DNA of 64,000 nucleotides from JAJTFW01 sp046330075 (GTDB taxonomy: Bacteria; Bacteroidota; Bacteroidia; AKYH767-A; OLB10). Below, piece after piece: positions 1 through 9,700 of this stretch. The stretch is taken from NCBI GenBank assembly GCA_046330075.1, contig JAXLTL010000002.1, forward strand, positions 310,001-374,000, written 5' to 3'. Position 1 is the stretch's first letter. The number at the start of each line of letters is the position of its first letter. A model generated the notes under the pieces. It was not told the DNA's origin. It searched no databases and worked only from the letters and a program-made list of their open reading frames with translations. Both the position numbers and the translations under genes were made by a program.

Positions 1-1002
1 GAGTTCTTCAATGATATCTTCCATCGTCACGATGCCGGCGGTTCCGCCAAATTCATTGGTCACAATGGCCATCTGAATATGCTGGGTCTGGAATTCGCGC
101 AGCAGGTCGTTGATGCGTTTGTTGAGCGGAATAAAATAGGCTGGACGAATCAGGTCGTTCACCCCTTTGAAATTTTTCTCGTGGAGGGCTTTGATGAGGT
201 CCTTGGTATAGATCACGCCGATCACATTGTCGAGCGAATCCTGGTACACCGGCATCCGCGAATAGCCTTCGTCGATGACTTTCTGTACCACTTCTTCCCT
301 CGTTGATTCTACATCGATGGCAGAGATCTTCGTGCGCGGAATTAAAATCTGCCGCACTACACGATCATCAAACTCAAAAACGTTCTGTATCAGTTCGTGC
401 TCGGAGGGTTTGATGGCACCACCTTCTTCCGACTCGGTGAGCAGCATACGGATCTCCTCTTCGCTGTGAATTTCGTTATGATCAGCACTGTGGAGACCGA
501 AGAGACGGAGAATAGTGGTAGATAATCCGTTCAGGATCCAGATAAAAGGGCGCAGTACCGTGTAGAAAATCCGCAACGGAACCGCAACGATCATGGTATA
601 GGTAAGCGGATTACGGATGGCTGCTGTTTTCGGCACCTGTTCGCCAAGTACAATGTGCAGCACCGTAATCAGACAGAAAGCGATGATGATGGAAATCTGA
701 TGCAGGTTATCTTCCGGCATTGTAACATGGAAGAAATCGGTGAAACTGCGTACCAGCTTGGCAACAACGGGTTCTCCGATCCATCCCAGCGCCAGACTTG
801 CCAGCGTAATGCCCAGCTGACAGGCACTCAGATACCCGTCCAGCCGATCCAGAATATGCTGCGAAGTACGGGCCACGGGATTTCCCTGATTAGCTTTTAT
901 ATCAATTTGGGAATGGCGGACCTTAACAAGCGCGAATTCGGCAGCCACGAAAAATCCATTCAGAAAAACCAATAAGGCGGTCAGTAATATATCAGCGATC
1001 AT
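1..1002 (-). CDS. Hemolysin/CorC-family membrane protein with CBS domains (partial)
   Basis: The gene runs off the left edge, so only the first ~334 residues are visible. Translating the minus strand from the ATG at 1002 gives an N-terminal DUF21 membrane domain with hydrophobic segments (the first about residues 3-25, beginning MIADILLTALL). A tandem CBS pair follows, with typical pieces such as SRMPVYQDSLDNVIG and MAIVTNEFGGTAGIVTMED. The C-terminal CorC_HlyC transporter-associated domain would lie outside the window. Family members are inner-membrane proteins linked to magnesium or cobalt efflux; the 'hemolysin' label is historical. GldE belongs to the same superfamily, but this N-terminus looks like the general family. 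A good -7 box lies 22 bases upstream. The family is certain, the substrate unknown. Confidence 0.88.
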   Translation of the reverse strand, partial: MIADILLTALLVFLNGFFVAAEFALVKVRHSQIDIKANQGNPVARTSQHILDRLDGYLSACQLGITLASLALGWIGEPVVAKLVRSFTDFFHVTMPEDNLHQISIIIAFCLITVLHIVLGEQVPKTAAIRNPLTYTMIVAVPLRIFYTVLRPFIWILNGLSTTILRLFGLHSADHNEIHSEEEIRMLLTESEEGGAIKPSEHELIQNVFEFDDRVVRQILIPRTKISAIDVESTREEVVQKVIDEGYSRMPVYQDSLDNVIGVIYTKDLIKALHEKNFKGVNDLIRPAYFIPLNKRINDLLREFQTQHIQMAIVTNEFGGTAGIVTMEDIIEEL

Positions 1003-1024
1003 TTAGGGGGATAATAGTCCGGTA

Positions 1025-1032
1025 CAAAGATA
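1025..1032 (-). promoter_or_regulatory. -7 promoter box of the CBS-domain protein gene
   Basis: On the minus strand this reads TATCTTTG, a perfect match to the Bacteroidota primary-sigma -7 consensus TAnnTTTG. It lies 22 bases before the ATG at 1002. No convincing -33 TTG was identified. Confidence 0.55.
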
Positions 1033-1088
1033 GAATTCTGCAGGCAGACTCACCCCCGGTCTTCTAAAAGTAATTAACAACGAGTGGA

Positions 1089-1421
1089 TTACCGCAGTTT
1101 TTCGTTGTCGCGGTGGCGGTTTTGGTCGCGTTGGGTTTTCTTTTCGAGGTTTTTACGCAGGGCTTCTTCCAGGTTCACACCCGTTTGGTTGGCCAGACAA
1201 ATCAGCACGAACAATACATCGGCCATTTCATCGCCGAGGGTATCGCCGCTTTCCCCGCTCTTGAACGACTGTTCACCGTACTTCCGGGCGATGATCCGCG
1301 CCAGTTCGCCAACTTCTTCTGTTAACAAAGCCATATTGGTGAGTTCGCTGAAATAACGAACGCCAATCGTTTTGATCCATTGATCAACGGTATCCTGTGC
1401 TTCCTGAATGTGCATGGTCAA
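1089..1421 (-). CDS. MazG-type nucleotide pyrophosphohydrolase
   Basis: This 110-residue protein matches the short single-domain all-alpha NTP pyrophosphatases of the MazG superfamily. The metal-binding acidic motifs are visible: LLTEEVGELARIIARKYGE (the EExxE helix, about residues 33-51) and LGDEMADVLFVLICLAN (the ExxD helix). Such enzymes hydrolyse nucleoside triphosphates, often non-canonical ones, to monophosphate and pyrophosphate, a house-cleaning role. Its start overlaps the last four bases of the upstream D-aminoacyl-tRNA deacylase gene (ATGA overlap), so the two are translationally coupled. The C-terminus is strongly charged. The precise nucleotide substrate cannot be read from the sequence. 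Confidence 0.87.
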   Translation of the reverse strand: MTMHIQEAQDTVDQWIKTIGVRYFSELTNMALLTEEVGELARIIARKYGEQSFKSGESGDTLGDEMADVLFVLICLANQTGVNLEEALRKNLEKKTQRDQNRHRDNEKLR

Positions 1422-1870
1422 AGTTCGGTTTTTGAATCCATAATAATGGTAACGGGTCCGTCGTTGATGAGTTCCACCTGCATATCGGCCCCGAATTCAC
1501 CGGTGGTGATTTTCTTGCCAAGTGTCGTTTCCAAGGTACGGATGAAAAGTTCATACAGCGGAATCGCCTGTTCCGGTCGAGCCGCACGGATATAGGAGGG
1601 ACGGTTTCCTTTCTTCGTGAGCGCATGCAGGGTAAACTGACTGATGAGCAAAATATCACCGCCGGTTTCCTGAATAGAGCGATTCATCTTACCCTCCTCA
1701 TCGGCGAAGATCCGAAGCTGCACAATTTTTTTACAAAGTGGCTCTATCTCCGCTTCCGTATCTTCCGTTTCGATACCCAGCAAAATCATCATTCCGCCGC
1801 CACATGACCGCAATTCCTTTTTATCAATCAATACCGACGCCTTCGACGTACGTTGAATAACGATGCGCAT
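1418..1870 (-). CDS. dtd: D-aminoacyl-tRNA deacylase
   Basis: This 150-residue protein has the full length of the DTD family. It carries both signature motifs that build the active site across the dimer interface: SQFTL (about residue 77) and the C-terminal NDGPVT (the Gly-Pro motif). The N-terminus MRIVIQRTSKASV is also typical. The enzyme removes D-amino acids, and glycine mischarged on tRNA-Ala, from tRNAs, so it is a cytoplasmic translation-quality factor. It is the first gene of a two-gene unit with the MazG-like gene. The start is supported by a TATATTTG -7 box 16 bases upstream. Confidence 0.95.
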   Translation of the reverse strand: MRIVIQRTSKASVLIDKKELRSCGGGMMILLGIETEDTEAEIEPLCKKIVQLRIFADEEGKMNRSIQETGGDILLISQFTLHALTKKGNRPSYIRAARPEQAIPLYELFIRTLETTLGKKITTGEFGADMQVELINDGPVTIIMDSKTEL

Positions 1871-1886
1871 AATTTTTTCTCTTCAG

Positions 1887-1894
1887 CAAATATA
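1887..1894 (-). promoter_or_regulatory. -7 promoter box of dtd
   Basis: The minus strand reads TATATTTG, matching TAnnTTTG, 16 bases before the dtd ATG. It is likely the promoter for dtd and the downstream MazG-like gene. Confidence 0.55.
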
Positions 1895-1918
1895 GGAAGG
1901 GTTATAATAGCGCTTGCG

Positions 1919-1938
1919 CCCTGAGCGTTGCCTCAGGG
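1919..1938. repeat. REP-like palindrome, copy 1
   Basis: CCCTGAG-cgttgc-CTCAGGG is a 7-bp perfect stem with a 6-base loop, preceded by 'gcgcttgcg'. The reverse complement of the palindrome plus its flank matches 35870-35897 with a single difference over about 23 bases, so it is a dispersed repeat and not a chance hairpin. A T-tract is lacking, so it is not a standard terminator. Confidence 0.6.
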
Positions 1939-2079
1939 TTACAGAGTTTCAGAGTCGCAAAGTTACAGAGTTACGAAGTTGCTTAGTTACGAAGTTTCTA
2001 AGATTAAACCTATTCTCCGTGCCGCTGCGCCCGTTGCGAAACCTCAGGGTTATAAGGGTTAAAATGTTAAAGGGTTAAT

Positions 2080-2101
2080 CCCGCAAGCGAAGCTTGGCGG
2101 G
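2080..2101. repeat. Intergenic hairpin
   Basis: CCCGCAAGC-gaa-GCTTGGCGGG forms a 9-bp stem with one bulged base and a 3-base loop. No poly-T follows on either strand, so I read it as a repeat-type hairpin and not a terminator. Confidence 0.4.
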
Positions 2102-2191
2102 AGTTAAAATGTTATAAGAGTTATGAGAATTTCCCCGCGCTCGTTGCGAAACCGCTGCTGCCGCTGCGTTTAAATTTATAATGCGTGGTAA

Positions 2192-3730
2192 CTAAAATTT
2201 CCCCGTTTTAAACGACAACGTCTCCCTATCTGTGACCAGATTGACAACATAAACCCCGCTCACCAACTCATTCATATAAATCTCCGTCGTATAATACCCT
2301 CCCGCCACCACCTCCGCCGGTTTTTCGATAACGATTCTGCCTTCGATATCAAATAACCGCAACACGCCTTTCTTTCCTTTCAACTGCGCCGCGTTCACAT
2401 GAATCATGTTCCATTCATGGTTGTACCATGCTTGCAGCCAGGCTCCCCTCTCCTCTGCGGGGCCGGGGGTGAGGCCCACACTTAACGTATCACACGGACT
2501 GCCAATTAACGGCCTCATTTCATAATTGGGGTTATGTGGTAAGCCGCGGTACGTGCGATGACCACCAAGTGGAAAACTGAATAACTGAAAATCACAGGCT
2601 GCTCCGGCACTGTCAGGATAGTTGATCACCGTTAATGCAGTGTTGACTGGATTGTAATGACCGGCTGGATATGGATATGCATTTCCTGGGTATCTTGACC
2701 AAGCGCCAATATAAATTTTACCATCAGGCGCCAGTTTCATCATGGCAACGGAGGCGCTATCCATAATTGTACCTACGAGTGTTTTTGACGTTGCTATATT
2801 TGGCACCAGTAAATCATATTGATAGATATACGCTTCATCGATTGCCAAAACACTCATGACGTATAGAAAATGATCATTTGCAGAAAATACAGCGCTGGAA
2901 TACATTTTGTATGGCCCTGTTGTACTTGGCATTTCAATATTCACCGGGTTTGAAATTATTCCTGTGCAGCGATCAAAATCGTAGAGTTCGATTAAATTTC
3001 TCCAATCGCATACAGCCATTTTAGTGCCATCTGAATTAAATACGATATCTCCACCTCCTGTAGTTCTCATTGCACCAATACTTTGTACCGGCAAAGGGGA
3101 AATACCATTGGAATCTACCAGATATACATAGAATGCATTGTTAGCTGTAAGATTATAATAATCCCATCTCCTGGTCACCAGCCACCAGTCCTTGCCATTA
3201 CCATGTTTTACGGCCATTAATGCATCCTTGGTGGCAGTGGTATCGATCAATACATTTTTCTGTGTAACAGCTCCTAACCCATTGTTCAGTTTCAGATCAA
3301 CAATACTGTAGTATAGACCAAAATAGGGGCCTGATACACCGGCATTGAAAACATAAAATGTACTGTCTGTTACTGATTTTGGAACGATTAAAATATCATG
3401 GTACCAGCCCAAACAGATCAATGAATCACCATTTTGCATTTGTTGATGATTCTGGCTGATCAATTTACCTCGCTTTTTTAATGAGCTATGATATGCGGTG
3501 GCATTAGTAGAAGATCCATAAAACAATAAGTTATCCTGAGCATCTGCAATAGACACGGAAGCGGTTAAATAAGCCTCACTGATTCCAAAATAGGTAACAG
3601 GATTATTGAACACAACACCCGCACTATCTCCAAAGCACCAGACTTTGTTTGAGTATTGGGAATAAGCATCTTTTCCCGGTATAACCAGGATTATTGTTAT
3701 CATTAATAGTTTGAAGAACTGATTCCTCAT
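2192..3730 (-). CDS. Secreted beta-propeller-like protein with T9SS-type C-terminal end
   Basis: This 512-residue protein starts with a signal peptide (hydrophobic residues ~6-20, cleavage near AYSQ). The body resembles a WD40-like propeller: repeated segments on 'unit lengths' of about 50-60 residues, including KHGNGKDWWLVTRRW, DRCTGIISNPV and LAPDGKIYIGAW. The last ~70 residues look like a type A sorting domain (LRLFDIEGRIVIEK ... LVSGVYVVNLVTD), although the usual 'YPNP' motif is not evident. The start overlaps the stop of the upstream giant gene by four bases (ATGA), so the two are translationally coupled. It is a paralogue of the protein at 24168-25670, with the same block order. Export by T9SS to the cell surface is inferred; its ligand is unknown. 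Confidence 0.75.
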   Translation of the reverse strand: MRNQFFKLLMITIILVIPGKDAYSQYSNKVWCFGDSAGVVFNNPVTYFGISEAYLTASVSIADAQDNLLFYGSSTNATAYHSSLKKRGKLISQNHQQMQNGDSLICLGWYHDILIVPKSVTDSTFYVFNAGVSGPYFGLYYSIVDLKLNNGLGAVTQKNVLIDTTATKDALMAVKHGNGKDWWLVTRRWDYYNLTANNAFYVYLVDSNGISPLPVQSIGAMRTTGGGDIVFNSDGTKMAVCDWRNLIELYDFDRCTGIISNPVNIEMPSTTGPYKMYSSAVFSANDHFLYVMSVLAIDEAYIYQYDLLVPNIATSKTLVGTIMDSASVAMMKLAPDGKIYIGAWSRYPGNAYPYPAGHYNPVNTALTVINYPDSAGAACDFQLFSFPLGGHRTYRGLPHNPNYEMRPLIGSPCDTLSVGLTPGPAEERGAWLQAWYNHEWNMIHVNAAQLKGKKGVLRLFDIEGRIVIEKPAEVVAGGYYTTEIYMNELVSGVYVVNLVTDRETLSFKTGKF

Positions 3731-6700
3731 TTCAGCTTAATGAATTTTTGTAGCAAGTTCTCTCCATCAGAGTAATGTAAAGTTACAAAATACAAACCGG
3801 GCTTCAAACTGGTTAAAGAAAAGGTCTTAGTATAACCAGTATTCAGGATCTCCCGTCCGGAAGGATCGGTTAACAGAATCCGTTCAACCAGATCTTCGTC
3901 TGTATAGGTCAATAGAAGCAGATCGGTAGCAGGGTTGGGATGAACAGAAAGAATGCGTTGTTTAACCGATTGAGTAGGCTTTTTAATACGGGCATCACCC
4001 AACGGGCCGTCTTCAATTTCCAATTGCAACATAGCTCGGGCAAGAAAGACCGCTTCACCCGCTATCAGATAATGCTGGTAAGCAATCTCAGACAAGGCGC
4101 TGGAATCTTCAGCATTTAAAATGGAATCGTTCAGAACGCGTTGCAGGTAAATAGTTAATACAGTTTTTAAATTTGATTCGTAGTAATTCGTATCTTGTAA
4201 GGTTTCAAGTAATTCGTATGCAGGTGCAATATTGCCGTGACCTGCCAGTTTTATGATTCGCTGTATGACTCCGATATTGGTGGTGTCCAGCTGATTATAG
4301 ATATGACGATACATAGTGTCGGTGCCCGTACCTTCCAGTCTTGCCGAATCCAACAGGCAAAATTTATAAAACGATTGCTGATGACTGTAAAGCAGCTGAG
4401 TGGCATACTCGCCTTCTAATCGTAAGGAGTCAAATGCCAGTGAAGAATAACCGCTCATGCGTTGCCAGAGCCATGTTTCAGGATCACAACCGGCTCCTTC
4501 ATCAGCATTTTCTAATGGAGTCAAACCAAACATTGTGGAGTTTAAATTATCCACCGGCGCATTTAGATTTGAATAATCTGAAAGTCCATTATGATACCAC
4601 GAAATTGGTAACCCGGTAAATCCATCCACCCTAAACGCTGAAGTACCATCCCATTCATTCAAATAGCCGGTTCCATCAGGGGACGGAGTTGGGCTGCCTT
4701 GTATTTGACCAATAGAAGCAGGTGTGGAAGGACCCCAACCAAGTGAAATACCCTGATCATAAGTAGTGAATTCGTTTTGCGCCAGGATCACAGCGCCGTT
4801 ATCACCAACGGCATGCAATCCGAATCCCATTTGATCGAAGATATTGCAGTTTATTCGTGGTGTAACGCTCTCTTGTATCCGGATTCCTGTAACAAGGTGA
4901 TTTCTTTGGTTTCCACTTATTGTATTGATAAAGCGGTTATCAATAATCCTGCAATCCTGTGAATTTATAGCCTGAATACCGCAAAAAGAACCGAACCTGT
5001 CAACATCATAATGGAAACGTATCCGATTGCCTTCGACTCTGATGTTACTTGCCTGATAAAGTGAAATTCCAATTCTGGCATGAAAAATATCGTTCGTGTT
5101 ATAGCCAATAATATTATCTTTAAACATTGGCTGAGTGCTATAGTAGACCGGCAAGGGGTTCATCAATGAAATTGCAGTTGCATAGTAACTGATGTTTCTG
5201 CCCCAGATAGCATCAAAGAAATTATTGCCATGGATATCCAGCGTTACATCTTCACCAAGGTCATACAGCGAAATCCCTCTGTTAAAATCATTGAATTCGT
5301 TTTCTGCCCCAATTTCAATTTCATTGTTTTTGTTATTTTCTATTCTTATGCAGGTAGTTTCGATCTTTCCTTCGTGGTCATCTTCATCGGTGCTATTTAT
5401 TCCGAAAGTGTTTTGTTGGATGAGGTAATCAGCTTCGCCGACACCATAAACTCCATTTTTACACGAAGTAAATGTGTTACCAGCCTGAAAAGCGCCTACC
5501 CGTAATAACCTGTCCGAAGATTGAAAATCATTCTTTAAATAAATCGCGCTGCCAGGAGTTGAATTAACTTTTCCGCTAGTTGAATAAGTCAAATTGCTAA
5601 TATTGTTATTATAAATTTCAGCCCCGCTGTTTACCATAAAGACCCCATAAATAGATTTTTCAATTGTGTTTTGATCGGCTGGAGTCCCGATAATTCCAAT
5701 CCTTGGCCGCTCTGTATCATACAGATAAAACGCTGAGTGTTTAACTTGCTGGTAAAATGGCGGCAATAGGGCACTATTGGATCTTGTAAATATATTTCCT
5801 GTTATTAAGAAGTTATTTTGTGTAACATCATTTACCAGCATAGGATCCTTGAAAATGAATATATCAATATAATTATCTTCAAATGTATTGTTAGTGATGG
5901 CATATTCAGAATTGCGGGTGATATTAATTGCATGTACAGCATCCTTAAGAATGCAGTTATTTATGACCAGGTGTGCCGGAATTCTGCCGGCTTTCCTATC
6001 AAGCAATATACCCTCCCACATCTCATTCCCGCAAGCACTTATATTACAATTGTTCAGTGTTAAGGTTCTTCGGTCACTTACTTCTATTAAGGCTTTAGGG
6101 CCAAATTCAACATTGCATCCAACTATTTCCATATCTATTCCATCCACCAATAAATTGTTAGATGGATCAAGAACATTTGCTAATACTTTAAATTCGCCAT
6201 TTATCAGTATTGTTGCAGCACCAGGAAAGCATTCAATTCTTGCACTCAAATGATCCCCTGCCCCGGCAGACGTGTAAGTGACATCTATATTAAGTTTCCC
6301 ATAGCATTCATTTGCAAGGTTATCAGCATGATTATAATACACAGGGTGTTCCCCTCCATCATTAATTGCTATAGGATTTATACCAATTATCCCAGTGCCT
6401 GTAATCGGGCAGCAATCAATTACTTCTATCTGAATTGAAGCAGCAGATGTACAGGCAGGCAATGATGTTCCGCTTGCAGCAATAGTTAAAACTATATTGT
6501 TAATCCCCACTGATAAAAGGCTATGATCAATAGAGATGGTTGATCCGGTTGCTCCAGGATCGATAGACCAGTCATAGGTATAAGAATATCCTGCTGCTGT
6601 GGTAAATTCCGCAACCAGATCTACATCTGTTCCATTGCATACTCTGATATCATCACCCAATGATAAATGATCGACTGGTACGATAACTGTTACTGATGTG

Positions 6701-9700
6701 CTTTGCCAGCAGGATTGATCAGTAACATATACAGTATAAGTGGTAGATTTTTCCGGATGGACGTTGATTTGATTGCAGAAGGGAGTGTTTTGCGCACATG
6801 CAGAGCTTACCAAACCGCTATCTACAGCCGGAGCCCAAATCCAGCTCAGAGAGCCGGCATTAGGACTTGTACAACTTGCGCTTAACTGTATGTCCGCGCT
6901 TCCTGCTGCAGGACAAAAAATGATTTGATTTTGGGCATTGATGGTATAATTACTTGAAGTAATTGCCAAATTGGAAATATTTTCATGAACGGTAAGCGTA
7001 ACCGGGGTACAGGTGCTACAAGGAGAAATAGTGTAAATTCCTGCTGCGGTTGCTGATACCTGATACGTCAGATGATTACTTTGAGCGTTTAAAGCAATAG
7101 GGCCCGTTATGCTTAAATTTGGATCCGTGCAGGTTGGAGCGATCGATGTTAAATTGTTTTCAACAACGAGTGTAGTAGAACTGCCGGTGCAAATCTCATC
7201 ATCCGTAAGCCTTGATATGTCATAAGGCGCGTTTGATTCAAGATATAGTAATGAGAAAGGTGGCATATCAACTGCATCAATTGAGCCTGGTAGTGTTAAC
7301 CAATTGGGAGACTCTGAGCGCAGCTCATTCAAGTCATCTATTCCTGGTTGCACAGTTTGAGCATCGCCAAGGATTGCATAAGACAAGTCATTCGCGCTGA
7401 TTAATGTTGAATTAAAATCTGCATTCGATTGGCCGTTCAGCACATTCGTAAACAAATCAATCACTTGAGTAAAAGCACATAAATTCAAGATTAGAATTGC
7501 CTGGTGACCATTCGGCTTATTAAAAAGCCAACCATATAATGCTGGGTGTTGGGTAGGGATATTGTTTGCATCTACCAGAAGGTGAGCGTTTGGGAATTCA
7601 ATTTGCTGAGCGGTAGTTGCATTTTGAATAGCCCTTGCAACGTAATCCAATGATGTGCCAAGTGCAGTAAATTCTCCTTGCCTCGTAACGTAAGAAGTGG
7701 GCAACAAGCCATGGCAATTTACCGGATCAAATGCGTTAGAGTTTTCAAATATGTTTCCAAAAACCGCATCAGAAAGCATCGTATGTGTGGTCACTTTCGC
7801 AATTTCATCGGTCTCAAGATATGTAAGTGACATTGCAGCATTATAAAGTCCATGCATCCATGTGCCAAGACGAATATCGTCTCCATCATCGAGATTAAAC
7901 TCAGTAACCCAGATTTCAAAAGGATGGCTGTGTCCAAGATTATAATTTTGAATGGTAGATATAGCCCCAGTTTTTAATTCGTCTCTTTCATTAAAAGGGA
8001 TGGTTAAAAACTGTTCCTGCATTGCGTTTGGAACGGATGTTCCCGGGCAATTTGTGGTGCCTTCGAATGTATAGTCATGAATGGTAATGGCATCAAGGTG
8101 ATGGTTTGGAGGTAAATTGTTCAACAATTTATCAAGCCAAAGTCGTTGCCGTCCTGGTCCATTTTCCGATTGCTTTGATCCTACACATGCTATCTTCAGG
8201 TTTGACATGCCTGGTGCTGGTATGGATTTTAGTGCCATAGCCCAACCTTCGGCTGCTATCGAGTAGTCATCAACAGATGGAAAAGCTTCTTTATATTGTT
8301 CGTTGCCTAAATAAAACTCATTACCGAATTCAACATATCTTACCGCAAGATTGACTTCATTGTATCTGTATAAAGATGCTGCTTCATATTCAAATTTTGA
8401 AGTCATCAGGTTCAATGTTATTAACGGACGGGCTGCAATAAATTCGAGGTTTTGAGCAACATAAGCTGGTTCATTTCCTACTCTATTCATCGGTAGTTTA
8501 AACTCGTTAAATAGATACTTCCATCCAAAAGGTAAATCCTTTTCAATAATCGGGTAACCGGTTTTCCAATCGACATAATTACTATGCCTGCCGGGAGGAA
8601 ACCTTAGATGCGTAATTGAGGTTCTACTTAATATTCTTGAGCTCACATCAGCTAATATTTGCCATGACTGAATGGGATTGCCCGCATCATCACATGTAGT
8701 TGTATTGTTTCCATTGTAACCGAAAAAATCTTCCTGCATCGTTCTTGTTGATGCAGATAATTGAGCTGTAATTACAGTTGTAGAGGATAGTTGTGCCCAA
8801 ACAATTTTCTGAAATGATTGCACATTTAGTTTGCTTAAAATCGAACCTGTGAACTTGTTTCCAAAGATAGAGTCTTTACCTAAATCCTTCCAAAGCGTTC
8901 CGTTCCAATTCGCAATGGTTAGGTTTGTAGTATCAAATACACCACATCCCAGACTATCCCAGTATACTCTTATTTTTACATTGCTAGAACCGGTGATTCT
9001 GTTGAATAGCCAATATCCACAAGTTGATAAATATCCGATTGTTGAATCAGAATTTGAAGTTTCTCCATGATTTCGATTAATGTATTCACATTGAAAAGCG
9101 TCCGTTGAATTTGAAGGAGGGCTCATTGATAAAGGGAAAAATCCATATAGTGCCCCCACCGGAAACACAAAAGCCGTATTGCCGATTTTCTTCACCGGAC
9201 CATCTACAAAACTCTGGTTGCTGGCACCGTTACAGGTGGTGGCCGCTTTGAGGGTGATGACGGAATCTGTGCTGATGATGCCGTTTACAAAGGTGATGGA
9301 AGAGTCGATGGTCATAGCTCGGTCGAGTTGAACATTCCCACCATCTTTATTAATTTCAAGTTTACTTATGGCATAAGCAGCGCCCCCTCCGATGGTTTGA
9401 GCTTGAGTGCCGGTTAAAATCACTTTGCCCGAACTGGCATTAAAAACAACTTTGTTGTTGTTGATGGTAATATCACCAGCAAAGTAACTGTTTCCTTTGT
9501 AGGCCACCTGAATATTATTGCTGCCTGTTGTAAAGATTACTTCTCCGTTGAAGTGGTCTCCCGCATCATTGGCAAACCGAAACGCTCTTGAGGCATCCTG
9601 GTTTTCGATGGTTACTGCTGCGTTAAATACATTGCCTCCATAGTTATAACTGTTAGTGGATGCGGTAGTTTTAATAAAGGTACACTCTCCATTAAATGTA

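Larger units (their letters stand above)
1895..2191. repeat. Non-coding, repeat-rich intergenic DNA
   Basis: No gene is visible here. The stretch is built from short imperfect repeats: several copies of an 'agttacagagttacgaagtt'-like module (1939-2000), repeated 'gggttaaaatgtta'-like pieces (2047-2125), and two copies of 'cgttgcgaaac' (around 2034 and 2141). Two palindromes are listed separately. The left part (1911-1990) closely resembles 35870-35950 in inverted orientation. Confidence 0.6.

Noticed and set aside
1..1002. Assignment of the partial CBS protein as GldE
   Set aside because: The N-terminal segment has the pattern of general CorC/hemolysin proteins (NGFFVAAEFALVKVR) and not the GldE form. 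The C-terminus is outside the window.
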